In this document: positions 1 through 11,300 of the stretch, piece by piece
Position numbering within the stretch: the first letter of the stretch is position 1
How the letters are laid out: each line of letters starts with the position of its first letter
NCBI RefSeq assembly: GCF_019925205.1
Contig: NC_083560.1
Span: 148,820,526-148,884,525, forward strand
Length of the DNA: 64,000 nucleotides
Origin: Metopolophium dirhodum
Lineage: Eukaryota; Arthropoda; Insecta; Hemiptera; Aphididae
Direction of reading: 5' to 3'
The notes under the pieces: generated by a model
Told to the model about the DNA's origin: nothing
The model's database searches: none
What the model saw: the letters and a program-made list of their open reading frames with translations, nothing else
Position numbers and translations under genes: made by a program

Positions 1-156
1 AACTAGAATTTAGAAGTCATTAATTACGTTGATATTAACATTTTAATTTTTGGGGTACATCATTTCAAATTAAAAAAATATATAATTTGTTGACGACTAA
101 GACTTCAGAAAATTGCAAATACATTTATCCACTATACATAAATTAGATGATCAGAA
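1..156. repeat. Satellite monomer m1 (tail T1)
   Basis: This is the first full monomer, 156 bp. Parts in order are: head AACTAGAATTTAGAAGTCAT (1-20), an ACGTTGATATTAAC segment (26-39), box GGGGTACAT (52-60), a short A-tract, GACGACTAAGACTTCAG, AATTGCAAATACATT, and tail T1 (ATCCACTATACAT..GATGATCAGAA). The window opens exactly at the phase I use as monomer start, which is a choice of phase and not a biological boundary. A near-identical copy, sharing the unusual stretch ATTTTAATTTTTGGGG, starts at 2,667, 17 monomers away. Confidence 0.95.
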
Positions 157-313
157 AACTAGAAATTAGAATTCAATATTAAGCCTTAAATAAACATTTT
201 TTAATCTCGGGGTACATAATTTCAAATTTATAAAAAACATAATTAGTTGATGAATAAGACTTAAGTCAATTGCAAATACATTAGTCACCTATGGATAGAT
301 TAGTTGTACGCAA
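157..313. repeat. Monomer m2 of the HOR (tail T2)
   Basis: Length 157 bp. The head contains an EcoRI-type site (GAATTC) followed by AATATTAAGCC. The box is GGGGTACATAATTTC rather than CATC, and the usual long A-tract is replaced by TTTATAAAAAACATAATTAG. The core carries the 10-bp palindrome GACTTAAGTC. The tail is T2, AGTCACCTAT..TTAGTTGTACGCAA. The same type follows T1-tailed monomers throughout the window. Confidence 0.92.
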
Positions 314-469
314 AACTGGAATTTAGAAGTCAATAAATACGTTGATATTAACATTTTCATTGTTGGGGTACATCATTTCAAATTAAAAAAATATATAATT
401 TGTTGACGAATAAGACTTCAGACAGTTGCAGATACATTTTTCAACTATAGATAAACTACTTGATCTGCG
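314..469. repeat. Monomer m3 of the HOR (tail T3)
   Basis: Length 156 bp. The head is GAAGTCAATAAATACGTTG. The core differs from most monomers: CAGTTGCAGATACATT replaces CAATTGCAAATACATT, which removes the MfeI-type CAATTG site. The tail is T3 (TTCAACTATAGATAAAC..GATCTGCG). The CTACTTGATCTG variant of the tail is shared only with the copy at 1,412; later copies read CTAGTTGATCTG. Confidence 0.92.
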
Positions 470-626
470 AACTAGAATTTAAAACTCAAATATAAGGCTT
501 TTATTAACATTTTTCATTATTGGGGTAAATCATATTAAATTAAAAAAAAACATAATTTGTTGACGAATAGTACTTCAGAAAATTGCAAATACATTTATCC
601 ACTATACATAAACTAGATGATCAGAA
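470..626. repeat. Monomer m4 of the HOR (tail T1)
   Basis: Length 157 bp. The head is AATTTAAAACTCAAATATAAGGC, a class that always follows a T3 tail ending GATCTGCG in the places I checked. The box is altered to GGGGTAAATCAT, losing the GTAC core, and the following TTTCAAATT reads ATTAAATT here. The A-tract is 9 A. The tail is T1. Confidence 0.92.
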
Positions 627-784
627 AACTAGAATTTAGAACATAATATTAACGCTTATATGAACATTTTTTGGTCTTGGGGTACATCATTTCAAATTAA
701 AAAAAAAACATAATATGTTGATGAAAAAGACTTCTGACAATTGCAAATACATTGAGCACCTATAAATAGATTAGATGAACCCAA
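627..784. repeat. Monomer m5 of the HOR (tail T4)
   Basis: Length 158 bp. The head is GAACATAATATTAACGC, followed by TTTTTTGGTCTTGGGGTACATC. The A-tract is 10 A. The core reads GACTTCTGACAATTGC, a CTGAC variant that marks this type across the array. The tail is T4, GAGCACCTATAAATAG..GATGAACCCAA. Confidence 0.92.
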
Positions 785-941
785 AACTATAAACTAGAAA
801 TCAATAATTACGTTAATATTAAAGTTATTCATTAATGGGGGACATCATTTCAAATTAAATAAAAACATAATATGTTGAAGAATAAGACTTTAGTCAATTG
901 CAAATACATTATTCACCTATAGATAGATTAGTTGTACGCGA
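785..941. repeat. Monomer m6 of the HOR (tail T2)
   Basis: Length 157 bp. The head is AACTATAAACTAGAAATC, with a small rearrangement of the usual GAATTTAG. The box is changed by a T-to-G substitution to GGGGGACATC, so it looks like five G but is not a homopolymer insertion. The A-tract is interrupted (AAATAAAAACATAA). The core is GACTTTAGTCAATTGC and the tail is T2, ending CGCGA in this copy and CGCAA in most others. Confidence 0.92.
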
Positions 942-1097
942 AACTAGAATTAAGAAGTCAATAAATACGTTGATATTAACATTTTCATTGTTGGGGTACA
1001 TCATTTCAAATTAAAAAAATATATAATTTGTTGACGACTAAGACTTCAGACAATTGCAAATACATTGAGCACCTATGGATAGATTAGTTGAACCCAA
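942..1097. repeat. Monomer m7 of the HOR (tail T4)
   Basis: Length 156 bp. The head is GAATTAAGAAGTCAATAAATACG, the middle AAAAAAATATATAATTTG and the linker GACGACTAAGAC. The tail is T4 ending GTTGAACCCAA. This monomer also starts the ~4.3-kb block that recurs at 2,979, 14,423 and 27,752. Confidence 0.92.
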
Positions 1098-1254
1098 AAC
1101 TAGAAATTAGAACTCAATTATTACGTTTATATTAACATTTTTCATTAATGGGGTACATCATTTCAAATTAAAAAAAAACATAATTTGTTGACGAATAATA
1201 CTTCAGAAAATTGCAAATACATTTATCCACTATACATAAATTAGATGATCAGAA
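1098..1254. repeat. Monomer m8 of the HOR (tail T1)
   Basis: Length 157 bp. The head is AACTCAATTATTACGTTTATATTAAC, then CATTAATGGGGTACATC, 9 A, GACGAATAATACTTCAG and tail T1. It closes the seven-monomer unit; the next base begins the second copy. Confidence 0.92.
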
Positions 1255-2039
1255 AACTAGAAATTAGAATTCAATATTAAGCCTTAAATAAACATTTTTT
1301 AATCTCGGGGTACATAATTTCAAATTTATAAAAAACATAATTAGTTGATGAATAAGACTTAAGTCAATTGCAAATACATTAGTCACCTATGGATAGATTA
1401 GTTGTACGCAAAACTGGAATTTAGAAGTCAATAAATACGTTGATATTAACATTTTCATTGTTGGGGTACATCATTTCAAATTAAAAAAATATATAATTTG
1501 TTGACGAATAAGACTTCAGACAGTTGCAGATACATTTTTCAACTATAGATAAACTACTTGATCTGCGAACTAGAATTTAAAACTCAAATATAAGGCTTTT
1601 ATTAACATTTTTCATTATTGGGGTAAATCATATTAAATTAAAAAAAAACATAATTTGTTGACGAATAGTACTTCAGAAAATTGCAAATACATTTATCCAC
1701 TATACATAAACTAGATGATCAGAAAACTAGAATTTAGAACATAATATTAACGCTTATATGAACATTTTTTGGTCTTGGGGTACATCATTTCAAATTAAAA
1801 AAAAAACATAATATGTTGATGAAAAAGACTTCTGACAATTGCAAATACATTGAGCACCTATAAATAGATTAGATGAACCCAAAACTATAAACTAGAAATC
1901 AATAATTACGTTAATATTAAAGTTATTCATTAATGGGGGACATCATTTCAAATTAAATAAAAACATAATATGTTGAAGAATAAGACTTTAGTCAATTGCA
2001 AATACATTATTCACCTATAGATAGATTAGTTGTACGCAA
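1255..2039. repeat. Second, partial copy of the 7-monomer HOR (five monomers)
   Basis: This stretch of 785 bp matches 157-941, also 785 bp, almost base for base, including all diagnostic variants of m2-m6. The one difference I noted is at the end of the last tail (CGCAA here, CGCGA in the first copy). At 2,040 the expected m7 type is replaced by a different head (GAAATCAATAATTACG), so the seven-monomer periodicity is broken here by a switch to another variant order. Confidence 0.88.
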
Positions 2040-2064
2040 AACTAGAATTTAGAAATCAATAATT

Positions 2065-2080
2065 ACGTTAATATTAACGT
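2065..2080. other. 16-bp perfect palindrome in a satellite head
   Basis: ACGTTAATATTAACGT equals its own reverse complement. After one mismatched pair on each side, three further base pairs match (AAT/ATT), so the dyad extends imperfectly to 24 bp. It occurs in monomers that follow a T4 or T2 tail and have the head AATCAATAATTACG; other monomers carry imperfect versions such as GTTGATATTAAC. Other intact copies include those near 2,385, 6,610 and 10,210. Confidence 0.9.
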
Positions 2081-2454
2081 TATTCATTGTTGGGGTACAT
2101 AATTTCAAATTAAAAAAATACATTATATGTTGATGAAAAAGACTTCAGACAATTGCAAATACATTGAGCACCTATGGATAGATTAGTTGAACCCAAAACT
2201 AGAATTTAGAACTCAATTATTACGTTTATATTAACATTTTTCATAATTGGGGTAAATCATTTCAAATTAAAAAAATACATTATATGTAGATGAAAAAGAC
2301 TTCAGACAATTGCAAATACATTGAGCACCTATAAATAGATTAGATGAACCCAAAACTAGAATTTAGAAATCAATAATTACGTTAATATTAACGTTATTCA
2401 TTGTTGGGGTACATAATTTCAAATTTATAAAAAACATAATTAGTTGATGAATTA

Positions 2455-2464
2455 GACTTAAGTC
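2455..2464. other. 10-bp palindrome GACTTAAGTC in T2-type cores
   Basis: GACTTAAGTC is a perfect inverted repeat in the core of many T2-tailed monomers, directly followed by CAATTG or a variant. Other monomer types read GACTTCAGAC or GACTTTAGTC there and are not palindromic. I see no evidence of function beyond the symmetry. Confidence 0.75.
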
Positions 2465-3918
2465 AATTGCAAATACATTATTCACCTATAGATAGATTAG
2501 TTGTACGCAAAACTAGAATTTAGAAATCAATAAATACGTTGATATTAACATTTTCATTGTTGGGGTACATCATTTCAAATTAAAAAAAAACATAATATGT
2601 TGATGAAAAAGACTTCAGAAAATTGCAAATACATTTATCCACTATACATAAACTAGATGATCATAAAACTAGAATTTAGAAGTCATTAATTACGTTGATA
2701 TTAACATTTTAATTTTTGGGGTACATCATTTCAAATTAAAAAAATATATAATTTGTTGACGACTAAGACTTCAGAAAATTGCAAATACATTTATCCACTA
2801 TACATAAATTAGATGATCAGAAAACTAGAATTTAGAATTCAATATTAAGCCTTATATGAACATTTTTTAATCTCGGGGTACATAATTTCAAATTTATAAA
2901 AAACATAATTAGTTGATGAATAAGACTTTAGTCAATTGCGAATAAATTAGTCACCTATAGATAGATTAGTTGTACGCGAAACTAGAATTAAGAAGTCAAT
3001 AAATACGTTGATATTAACATTTTCATTGTTGGGGTACATCATTTCAAATTAAAAAAATATATAATTTGTTGACGACTAAGACTTCAGACAATTGCAAATA
3101 CATTGAGCACCTATGGATAGATTAGTTGAACCCAAAACTAGAAATTAGAACTCAATTATTACGTTTATATTAACATTTTTCATTAATGGGGTACATCATT
3201 TCAAATTAAAAAAAAACATAATTTGTTGACGAATAATACTTCAGAAAATTGCAAATACATTTATCCACTATACATAAATTAGATGATCAGAAAACTAGAA
3301 ATTAGAATTCAATATTAAGCCTTAAATAAACATTTTTTAATCTCGGGGTACATAATTTCAAATTTATAAAAAACATAATTAGTTGATGAATAAGACTTAA
3401 GTCAATTGCAAATACATTAGTCACCTATGGATAGATTAGTTGTCCGCAAAACTGGAATTTAGAAGTCAATAAATACGTTGATATTAACATTTTTATTGTT
3501 GGGGTACATCATTTCAAATTAAAAAAATATATAATTTGTTGACGAATAAGACTTCAGACAGTTGCAGATACATTTTTCAACTATAGATAAACTAGTTGAT
3601 CTGCGAACTAGAATTTAAAACTCAAATATAAGGCTTATATTAACATTTTTCATTATTGGGGTAAATCATTTTAAATTAAAAAAAAACATAATTTGTTGAC
3701 GAATAGTACTTCAGAAAATTGCAAATACATTTATCCACTATACATAAACTAGATGATCAGAAAACTAGAATTTAGAACATAATATTAACGCTTATATGAA
3801 AATTTTTTGTCTTGGGGTACATAATTTCAAATTTATAAAAAACATAATTAGTTGATGAATAAGACTTCAGACAGTTGCAGATACATTTTTCAACTATAGA
3901 TAAACTAATTGATCTGAA

Positions 3919-4074
3919 CACTAGAATTTAGAAGTCATTAATTACGTTAATATTAACAATTTCATTGTTGAGGTACATATTTCAAATTAAAAAAAAAACA
4001 TAATATGTTAATGAATAAGACTTCAGACAATTGCAAATACATTGAGAACCTAAAGATAGATTAGTTGAACCCAA
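3919..4074. repeat. Variant monomer with a degenerate box (GAGGTACATATTTC)
   Basis: This 156-bp monomer follows a T3-like tail ending GATCTGAA, so its start reads CACTAG instead of AACTAG. The box GGGGTACATCATTTC is reduced to GAGGTACATATTTC, with a G-to-A change and a short deletion. The linker is TGTTAATGAATAAGAC and the tail a T4 variant (GAGAACCTAAAGATAG..GAACCCAA). The same combination recurs many times (for example near 5,965, 9,563, 12,857 and 15,366), so it is an established subtype and not a one-off error. Confidence 0.85.
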
Positions 4075-5016
4075 AACTACGTTTAAGAACTCAATTATTA
4101 CGTTTATATTAACATTTTTCATTCATGGGGTACATCATTTCAAATTAAAAAAAAAAACATAATTTGCTGACGAATAACACTTCAGAGAATTGCAAATACT
4201 TTTATCCACGATACATAAACTAGATGATCAGAAAACTAGAATTTAGAACTCAATATTAACGCTTATATGAACATTTTTTGGTCTTGGGGTACATCATTTC
4301 AAATTAAAAAAATACATTATATGTTGATGAAAAAGACTTCTGACAATTGCAAACACATTGAGCACCTATAAATAGATTAGATGAACCCAAAACTATAAAC
4401 TAGAAATCAATAATTACGTTAATATTAACGTTATTCATTAATGGGGGACATCATTTCAAATTAAATAAAAACATAATATGTTGAAGAATAAGACTTTAGT
4501 CAATTGCAAATACATTATTCACCTATAGATAGATTAGTTGTACGCAAAACTATAAACTAGAAATCAATAATTACGTTAATATTAACGTTATTCATTAATG
4601 GGGGACATCATTTCAAATTAAATAAAAACATAATATGTTGAAGAATAAGACTTTAGTCAATTGCGAATAAATTAGTCACCTATAGATAGATTAGTTGTAC
4701 GCAAAACTAGAATTAAGAAGTCAATAAATACGTTGATATTAACATTTTCATTGTTGGGGTACATCATTTCAAATTAAAAAAATATATAATTTGTTGACGA
4801 CTAAGACTCCAGACAATTGCAAATACATTGAGCACCTATGGATAGATTAGTTGAACCCAAAACTAGAATTTAGAACTCAATTATTACGTTTATATTAACA
4901 TTTTCATTAATGGGGTACATCATTTCAAATTAAAAAAAAACATAATTTGTTGACGAATAAGACTTCAGAAAATTGCAAATACATTTATCCACTATACATA
5001 AATTAGATGATCAGAA

Positions 5017-5173
5017 AACTAGAATTTAGAACTCAATATTAAGCCTTATATGAACATTTTTTAGTCTCGGGGTACATAATTTCAAATTTATAAAAAACAT
5101 AATTAGTTGATGAATAAGACTTTAGTCAATTGCAAATACATTAGTCACCTATAGATAGATTAGTTAAACCCAA
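5017..5173. repeat. Hybrid-tail monomer (T2 front, T4 end)
   Basis: This 157-bp monomer has the T2-type middle (TTTATAAAAAACATAATTAG) and tail front (TTAGTCACCTATAGATAG), but ends TTAGTTAAACCCAA, close to T4. It is followed by a head with AACTAGATTTTAG. The hybrid suggests exchange or conversion inside the tail between T2 and T4 monomers. The type is later amplified, with copies near 7,495, 8,745, 11,265, 16,585, 19,105 and onward. Confidence 0.8.
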
Positions 5174-7240
5174 AACTAGATTTTAGAACTCAATTATTAC
5201 GTTGATATTAACATTTTCATTGTTGGGGTACATCATTTCAAATTAAAAAAATACATTATATGTTGATGAAAAAGACTTCAGACAATTGCAAATACATTGA
5301 GCACCTATATATAGATTAGATGAACCCAAAACTAGAATTTAGAAATCAATAATTACGTTTATATTAACGTTATTCATTGTCGGGGTACATAATTTCAAAT
5401 TTATAAAAAACATAATTAGTTGATGAATTAGACTTAAGTCAATTGCGAATAAATTAGTCACCTATAGATAGATTAGTTGTACGCAAAACTAGAATTAAGA
5501 AGTCAATAAATACGTTGATATTAACATTTTCATTGTTGGGGTACATCATTTCAAATTAAAAAAATATATAATTTGTTGACGACTAAGACTCCAGACAATT
5601 GCAAATACATTGAGCACCTATGGATAGATTAGTTGAACCCAAAACTAGAATTTAGAACTCAATTATTACGTTTATATTAACATTTTCATTAATGGGGTAC
5701 ATCATTTCAAATTAAAAAAAAACATAATTTGTTGACGAATAATACTTCAGAAAATTGCAAATACATTTATCCACTATACATAAATTAGATGATCAGAAAA
5801 CTAGAAATTAGAATTCAATATTAAGCCTTAAATAAACATTTTTTAATCTCGGGGTACATAAATTCAAATTTATAAAAAACATAATTAGTTGATGAATAAG
5901 ACTTCAGACAGTTGCAGATACATTTTTCAACTATAGATAAACTAATTGATCTGAACACTAGAATTTAGAAGTCATTAATTACGTTAATATTAACAATTTC
6001 ATTGTTGAGGTACATATTTCAAATTAAAAAAAAAACATAATATGTTAATGAATAAGACTTCAGACAATTGCAAATACATTGAGAACCTAAAGATAGATTA
6101 GTTGAACCCAAAACTAGGTTTAAGAACTCAATTATTACGTTTATATTAACATTTTTCATTAATGGGGTACATCATTTCAAATTAAAAAAAAAAACATAAT
6201 TTGCTGACGAATAACACTTCAGAGAATTGCAAATACTTTTATCCACGATACATAAACTAGATGATCAGAAAACTAGAATTTAGAACTCAATATTAACGCT
6301 TATATGAACATTTTTTGGTCTTGGGGTACATCATTTCAAATTAAAAAAATACATTATATGTTGATGAAAAAGACTTCTGACAATTGCAAATACATTGAGC
6401 ACCTATAAATAGATTAGATGAACCCAAAACTATAAACTAGAAATCAATAATTACGTTAATATTAAAGTTATTCATTAATGGGGGACATCATTTCAAATTA
6501 AATAAAAACATAATATGTTGAAGAATAAGACTTTAGTCAATTGCAAATACATTATTCACCTATAGATAGATTAGTTGTACGCAAAACTAGAATTTAGAAA
6601 TCAATAATTACGTTAATATTAACGTTATTCATTGTTGGGGTACATAATTTCAAATTAAAAAAATACATTATATGTTGATGAAAAAGACTTCAGACAATTG
6701 CAAATACATTGAGCACCTATGGATAGATTAGTTGAACCCAAAACTAGAATTTAGAACTCAATTATTACGTTTATATTAACATTTTTCATTATTGGGGTAA
6801 ATCATTTTAAATAAAAAAAAACATAATTTGTTGACGAAAAAGACTTCAGAAAATTGCAAATACATTTATCCACTATACATAAATTAGATGATCAGAAAAC
6901 TAGAATTTAGAATTCAATATTAAGCCTTATATGAACATTTTTTAATCTCGGGGTACATAATTTCAAATTTATAAAAAACATAATTAGTTGATGAATAAGA
7001 CTTTAGTCAATTGCAAATACATTAGTCACCTATGGATAGATTAGTTGTACGCAAAACTAGAATTAAGAAGTCATTTAATACGTTAATATAAACATTATCA
7101 TTGTTGGGGTACATCATTTCAAATTAAAAAAAAACATAATATGTTGACGAATAAGACTTCAGACAGTTGCAGATACATTTTTCAACTATAGATAAACTAG
7201 ATGATCTGAACACTAGAATTTAGAGGTCATTAATTACGTT

Positions 7241-8350
7241 GATATTAACATTTTTCATTAATGGGGTACATCATTTCAAATTAAAAAAAAACATAATTTG
7301 TTGACGAATAAGACTTCAGAAAATTGCAAATACATTTATCCACTATACATAAATTAGATGATCAGAAAACTAGAATTTAGAACTCAATATTAAGCCTTAT
7401 ATGAACATTTTTTAGTCTCGGGGTACATAATTTCAAATTTATAAAAAACATAATTAGTTGATGAATAAGACTTTAGTCAATTGCAAATACATTAGTCACC
7501 TATAGATAGATTAGTTAAACCCAAAACTAGATTTTAGAACTCAATTATTACGTTGATATTAACATTTTCATTGTTGGGGTACATCATTTCAAATTAAAAA
7601 AATACATTATATGTTGATGAAAAAGACTTCAGACAATTGCAAATACATTGAGCACCTATATATAGATTAGATGAACCCAAAACTAGAATTTAGAAATCAA
7701 TAATTACGTTTATATTAACGTTATTCATTGTCGGGGTACATAATTTCAAATTTATAAAAAACATAATTAGTTGATGAATTAGACTTAAGTCAATTGCGAA
7801 TAAATTAGTCACCTATAGATAGATTAGTTGTACGCAAAACTGGAATTTAGAAGTCAATAAATACGTTGATATTAACATTTTCATTGTTGGGGTACATCAT
7901 TTCAAATTAAAAAAATATATAATTTGTTGACGAATAAGACTTCAGACAGTTGCAGATACATTTTTCAACTATAGATAAACTAGTTGATCTGCGAACTAGA
8001 ATTTAAAACTCAAATATAAGGCTTATATTAACATTTTTCATTATTGGGGTAAATCATTTTAAATTAAAAAAAAACATAATTTGTTGACGAATAGTACTTC
8101 AGAAAATTGCAAATACATTTATCCACTATACATAAACTAGATGATCAGAAAACTAGAATTTAGAACTCAATATTAAGCCTTATATGAACATTTTTTAGTC
8201 TCGGGGTACATAATTTCAAATTTATAAAAAACATAATTAGTTGATGAATAAGACTTCAGACAGTTGCAGATACATTTTTCAACTATAGATAAACTAGATG
8301 ATCTGAACACTAGAATTTAGAGGTCATTAATTACGTTGATATTAACATTT
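7241..8350. repeat. ~1.1-kb (7-monomer) extra segment relative to sister blocks
   Basis: The left block matches the 17.3-kb block at an offset of about 11,441 before this point and about 10,340 after it, so about 1,100 bp is present here and absent there. That equals seven monomers. Much of the segment (about 7,390-7,800) is itself near-identical to about 8,650-9,050, eight monomers away. The simplest reading is an in-register insertion or deletion by unequal exchange. Edges are approximate. Confidence 0.65.
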
Positions 8351-11300
8351 TCATTGTTGGGGTACATCATTTCAAATTAAAAAAAATATATAATTTGTTG
8401 ACGAATAAGACTTCAGACAATTGCAAATACATTGAGCACCTATGGATAGATTAGTTGAACCCAAAACTAGAATTTAGAACTCAATTATTACGTTTATATT
8501 AACATTTTTCATTAATGGGGTACATCATTTCAAATTAAAAAAAAACATAATTTGTTGACGAATAAGACTTCAGAAAATTGCAAATACATTTATCCACTAT
8601 ACATAAATTAGATGATCAGAAAACTAGAATTTAGAACTCAATATTAAGCCTTATATGAACATTTTTTAGTCTCGGGGTACATAATTTCAAATTTATAAAA
8701 AACATAATTAGTTGATGAATAAGACTTTAGTCAATTGCAAATACATTAGTCACCTATAGATAGATTAGTTAAACCCAAAACTAGATTTTAGAACTCAATT
8801 ATTACGTTGATATTAACATTTTCATTGTTGGGGTACATCATTTCAAATTAAAAAAATACATTATATGTTGATGAAAAAGACTTCAGACAATTGCAAATAC
8901 ATTGAGCACCTATATATAGATTAGATGAACCCAAAACTAGAATTTAGAAATCAATAATTACGTTTATATTAACGTTATTCATTGTCGGGGTACATAATTT
9001 CAAATTTATAAAAAACATAATTAGTTGATGAATTAGACTTAAGTCAATTGCGAATAAATTAGTCACCTATAGATAGATTAGTTGTACGCAAAACTGGAAT
9101 TTAGAAGTCAATAAATACGTTGATATTAACATTTTCATTGTTGGGGTACATCATTTCAAATTAAAAAAATATATAATTTGTTGACGAATAAGACTTCAGA
9201 CAGTTGCAGATACATTTTTCAACTATAGATAAACTAGTTGATCTGCGAACTAGAATTTAAAACTCAAATATAAGGCTTATATTAACATTTTTCATTATTG
9301 GGGTAAATCATTTTAAATTAAAAAAAAACATAATTTGTTGACGAATAGTACTTCAGAAAATTGCAAATACATTTATCCACTATACATAAACTAGATGATC
9401 AGAAAACTAGAATTTAGAACATAATATTAACGCTTATATGAAAATTTTTAGTCTTGGGGTACATAATTTCAAATTTATAAAAAACATAATTAGTTGATGA
9501 ATAAGACTTCAGACAGTTGCAGATACATTTTTCAACTATAGATAAACTAATTGATCTGAACACTAGAATTTAGAAGTCATTAATTACGTTAATATTAACA
9601 ATTTCATTGTTGAGGTACATATTTCAAATTAAAAAAAAAACATAATATGTTAATGAATAAGACTTCAGACAATTGCAAATACATTGAGAACCTAAAGATA
9701 GATTAGTTGAACCCAAAACTAGGTTTAAGAACTCAATTATTACGTTTATATTAACATTTTTCATTAATGGGGTACATCATTTCAAATTAAAAAAAAAAAC
9801 ATAATTTGCTGACGAATAACACTTCAGAGAATTGCAAATACTTTTATCCACGATACATAAACTAGATGATCAGAAAACTAGAATTTAGAACTCAATATTA
9901 ACGCTTATATGAACATTTTTTGGTCTTGGGGTACATCATTTCAAATTAAAAAAGTACATTATATGTTGATGAAAAAGACTTCTGACAATTGCAAATACAT
10001 TGAGCACCTATAAATAGATTAGATGAACCCAAAACTATAAACTAGAAATCAATAATTACGTTAATATTAAAGTTATTCATTAATGGGGGACATCATTTCA
10101 AATTAAATAAAAACATAATATGTTGAAGAATAAGACTTTAGTCAATTGCAAATACATTATTCACCTATAGATAGATTAGTTGTACGCAAAACTAGAATTT
10201 AGAAATCAATAATTACGTTAATATTAACGTTATTCATTGTTGGGGTACATAATTTCAAATTAAAAAAATACATTATATGTTGATGAAAAAGACTTCAGAC
10301 AATTGCAAATACATTGAGCACCTATGGATAGATTAGTTGAACCCAAAACTAGAATTTAGAACTCAATTATTACGTTTATATTAACATTTTTCATTATTGG
10401 GGTAAATCATTTTAAATAAAAAAAAACATAATTTGTTGACGAAAAAGACTTCAGAAAATTGCAAATACATTTATCCACTATACATAAATTAGATGATCAG
10501 AAAACTAGAATTTAGAATTCAATATTAAGCCTTATATGAACATTTTTTAATCTCGGGGTACATAATTTCAAATTTATAAAAAACATAATTAGTTGATGAA
10601 TAAGACTTTAGTCAATTGCAAATACATTAGTCACCTATGGATAGATTAGTTGTACGCAAAACTAGAATTAAGAAGTCATTTAATACGTTAATATTAACAT
10701 TATCATTGTTGGGGTACATCATTTCAAATTAAAAAAAAACATAATATGTTGACGAATAAGACTTCAGACAGTTGCAGATACATTTTTCAACTATAGATAA
10801 ACTAGATGATCTGAACACTAGAATTTAGAGGTCATTAATTACGTTGATATTAACATTTTCATTGTTGGGGTACATCATTTCAAATTAAAAAAAATATATA
10901 ATTTGTTGACGAATAAGACTTCAGACAATTGCAAATACATTGAGCACCTATGGATAGATAAGTTGTACCCAATATTAAAATTTAGAACTCAATTATTACG
11001 TTTATATTAACATTTTTCATTAATGGGGTACATCATTTCAAATTAAAAAAAAACATAATTTGTTGACGAATAAGACTTCAGAAAATTGCAAATACATTTA
11101 TCCACTATACATAAATTAGATGATCAGAAAACTAGAATTTAGAACTCAATATTAAGCTTTATATGAACATTTTTTAGTCTCGGGGTACATAATTTCAAAT
11201 TTATAAAAAACATAATTAGTTGATGAATAAGACTTTAGTCAATTGCAAATACATTAGTCACCTATAGATAGATTAGTTAAACCCAAAACTAGATTTTAGA

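Larger units (their letters stand above)
157..1254. repeat. 7-monomer higher-order repeat, first copy
   Basis: Seven distinguishable monomers (m2-m8) form a unit of 1,098 bp. Their tails run T2, T3, T1, T4, T2, T4, T1. The unit restarts at 1,255 with the same uncommon variants in the same order: head AACTAGAAATTAGAATTC, then CTACTTGATCTGCG in the third-type tail, then GGCTTTTATTAAC, then GAACATAATATTAACGC. Neighbouring monomers in the unit differ from each other far more than matching monomers of the two copies do, which is the definition of a higher-order repeat. The pattern implies that the array was recently amplified in seven-monomer steps in this part. Confidence 0.9.
2040..3850. repeat. 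Mixed-order satellite with HOR fragments
   Basis: Monomer types follow a changed order to about 2,660. The copy of m1 appears at 2,667 (17 monomers after m1). From 2,979 the m7-m8-m2-m3-m4-m5 order returns, matching 942 onward at an offset of 2,037-2,038 bp (13 monomers). The third copy of the m2 type starts at 3,293 and carries private changes such as GTTGTCCGC in its tail. There are no genes and no non-satellite DNA. Confidence 0.8.
2979..7240. repeat. ~4.3-kb multi-monomer block, first of three copies
   Basis: Starting at the m7-type monomer at 2,979, this block of about 27 monomers recurs at about 14,423-18,680 (offset about 11,441-11,444) and about 27,752-32,010 (a further 13,329). Shared markers include CATTCATGGGG near 4,123, 15,566 and 28,892, the ACATAAATTCAAATTTA box variant near 5,857, 17,298 and 30,626, and TTAATATAAACATTATC near 7,080 and 18,530. 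Copies differ by scattered single bases, for example AAACACATTG near 4,350 against AAATACATTG near 15,795. Edges are estimated by eye. Confidence 0.75.

Noticed and set aside
52..55. G-quadruplex from the GGGG run
   Set aside because: There is only one G-run per 157 bp, too far apart to form an intramolecular quadruplex.
785..941. Five-G box GGGGGACATC as a homopolymer error
   Set aside because: Aligned with GGGGTACATC it is a T-to-G substitution without length change, and it is found in all m6-type monomers. It is real subfamily variation, unlike the GGGGGTAC forms at 40.6-43.5 kb.
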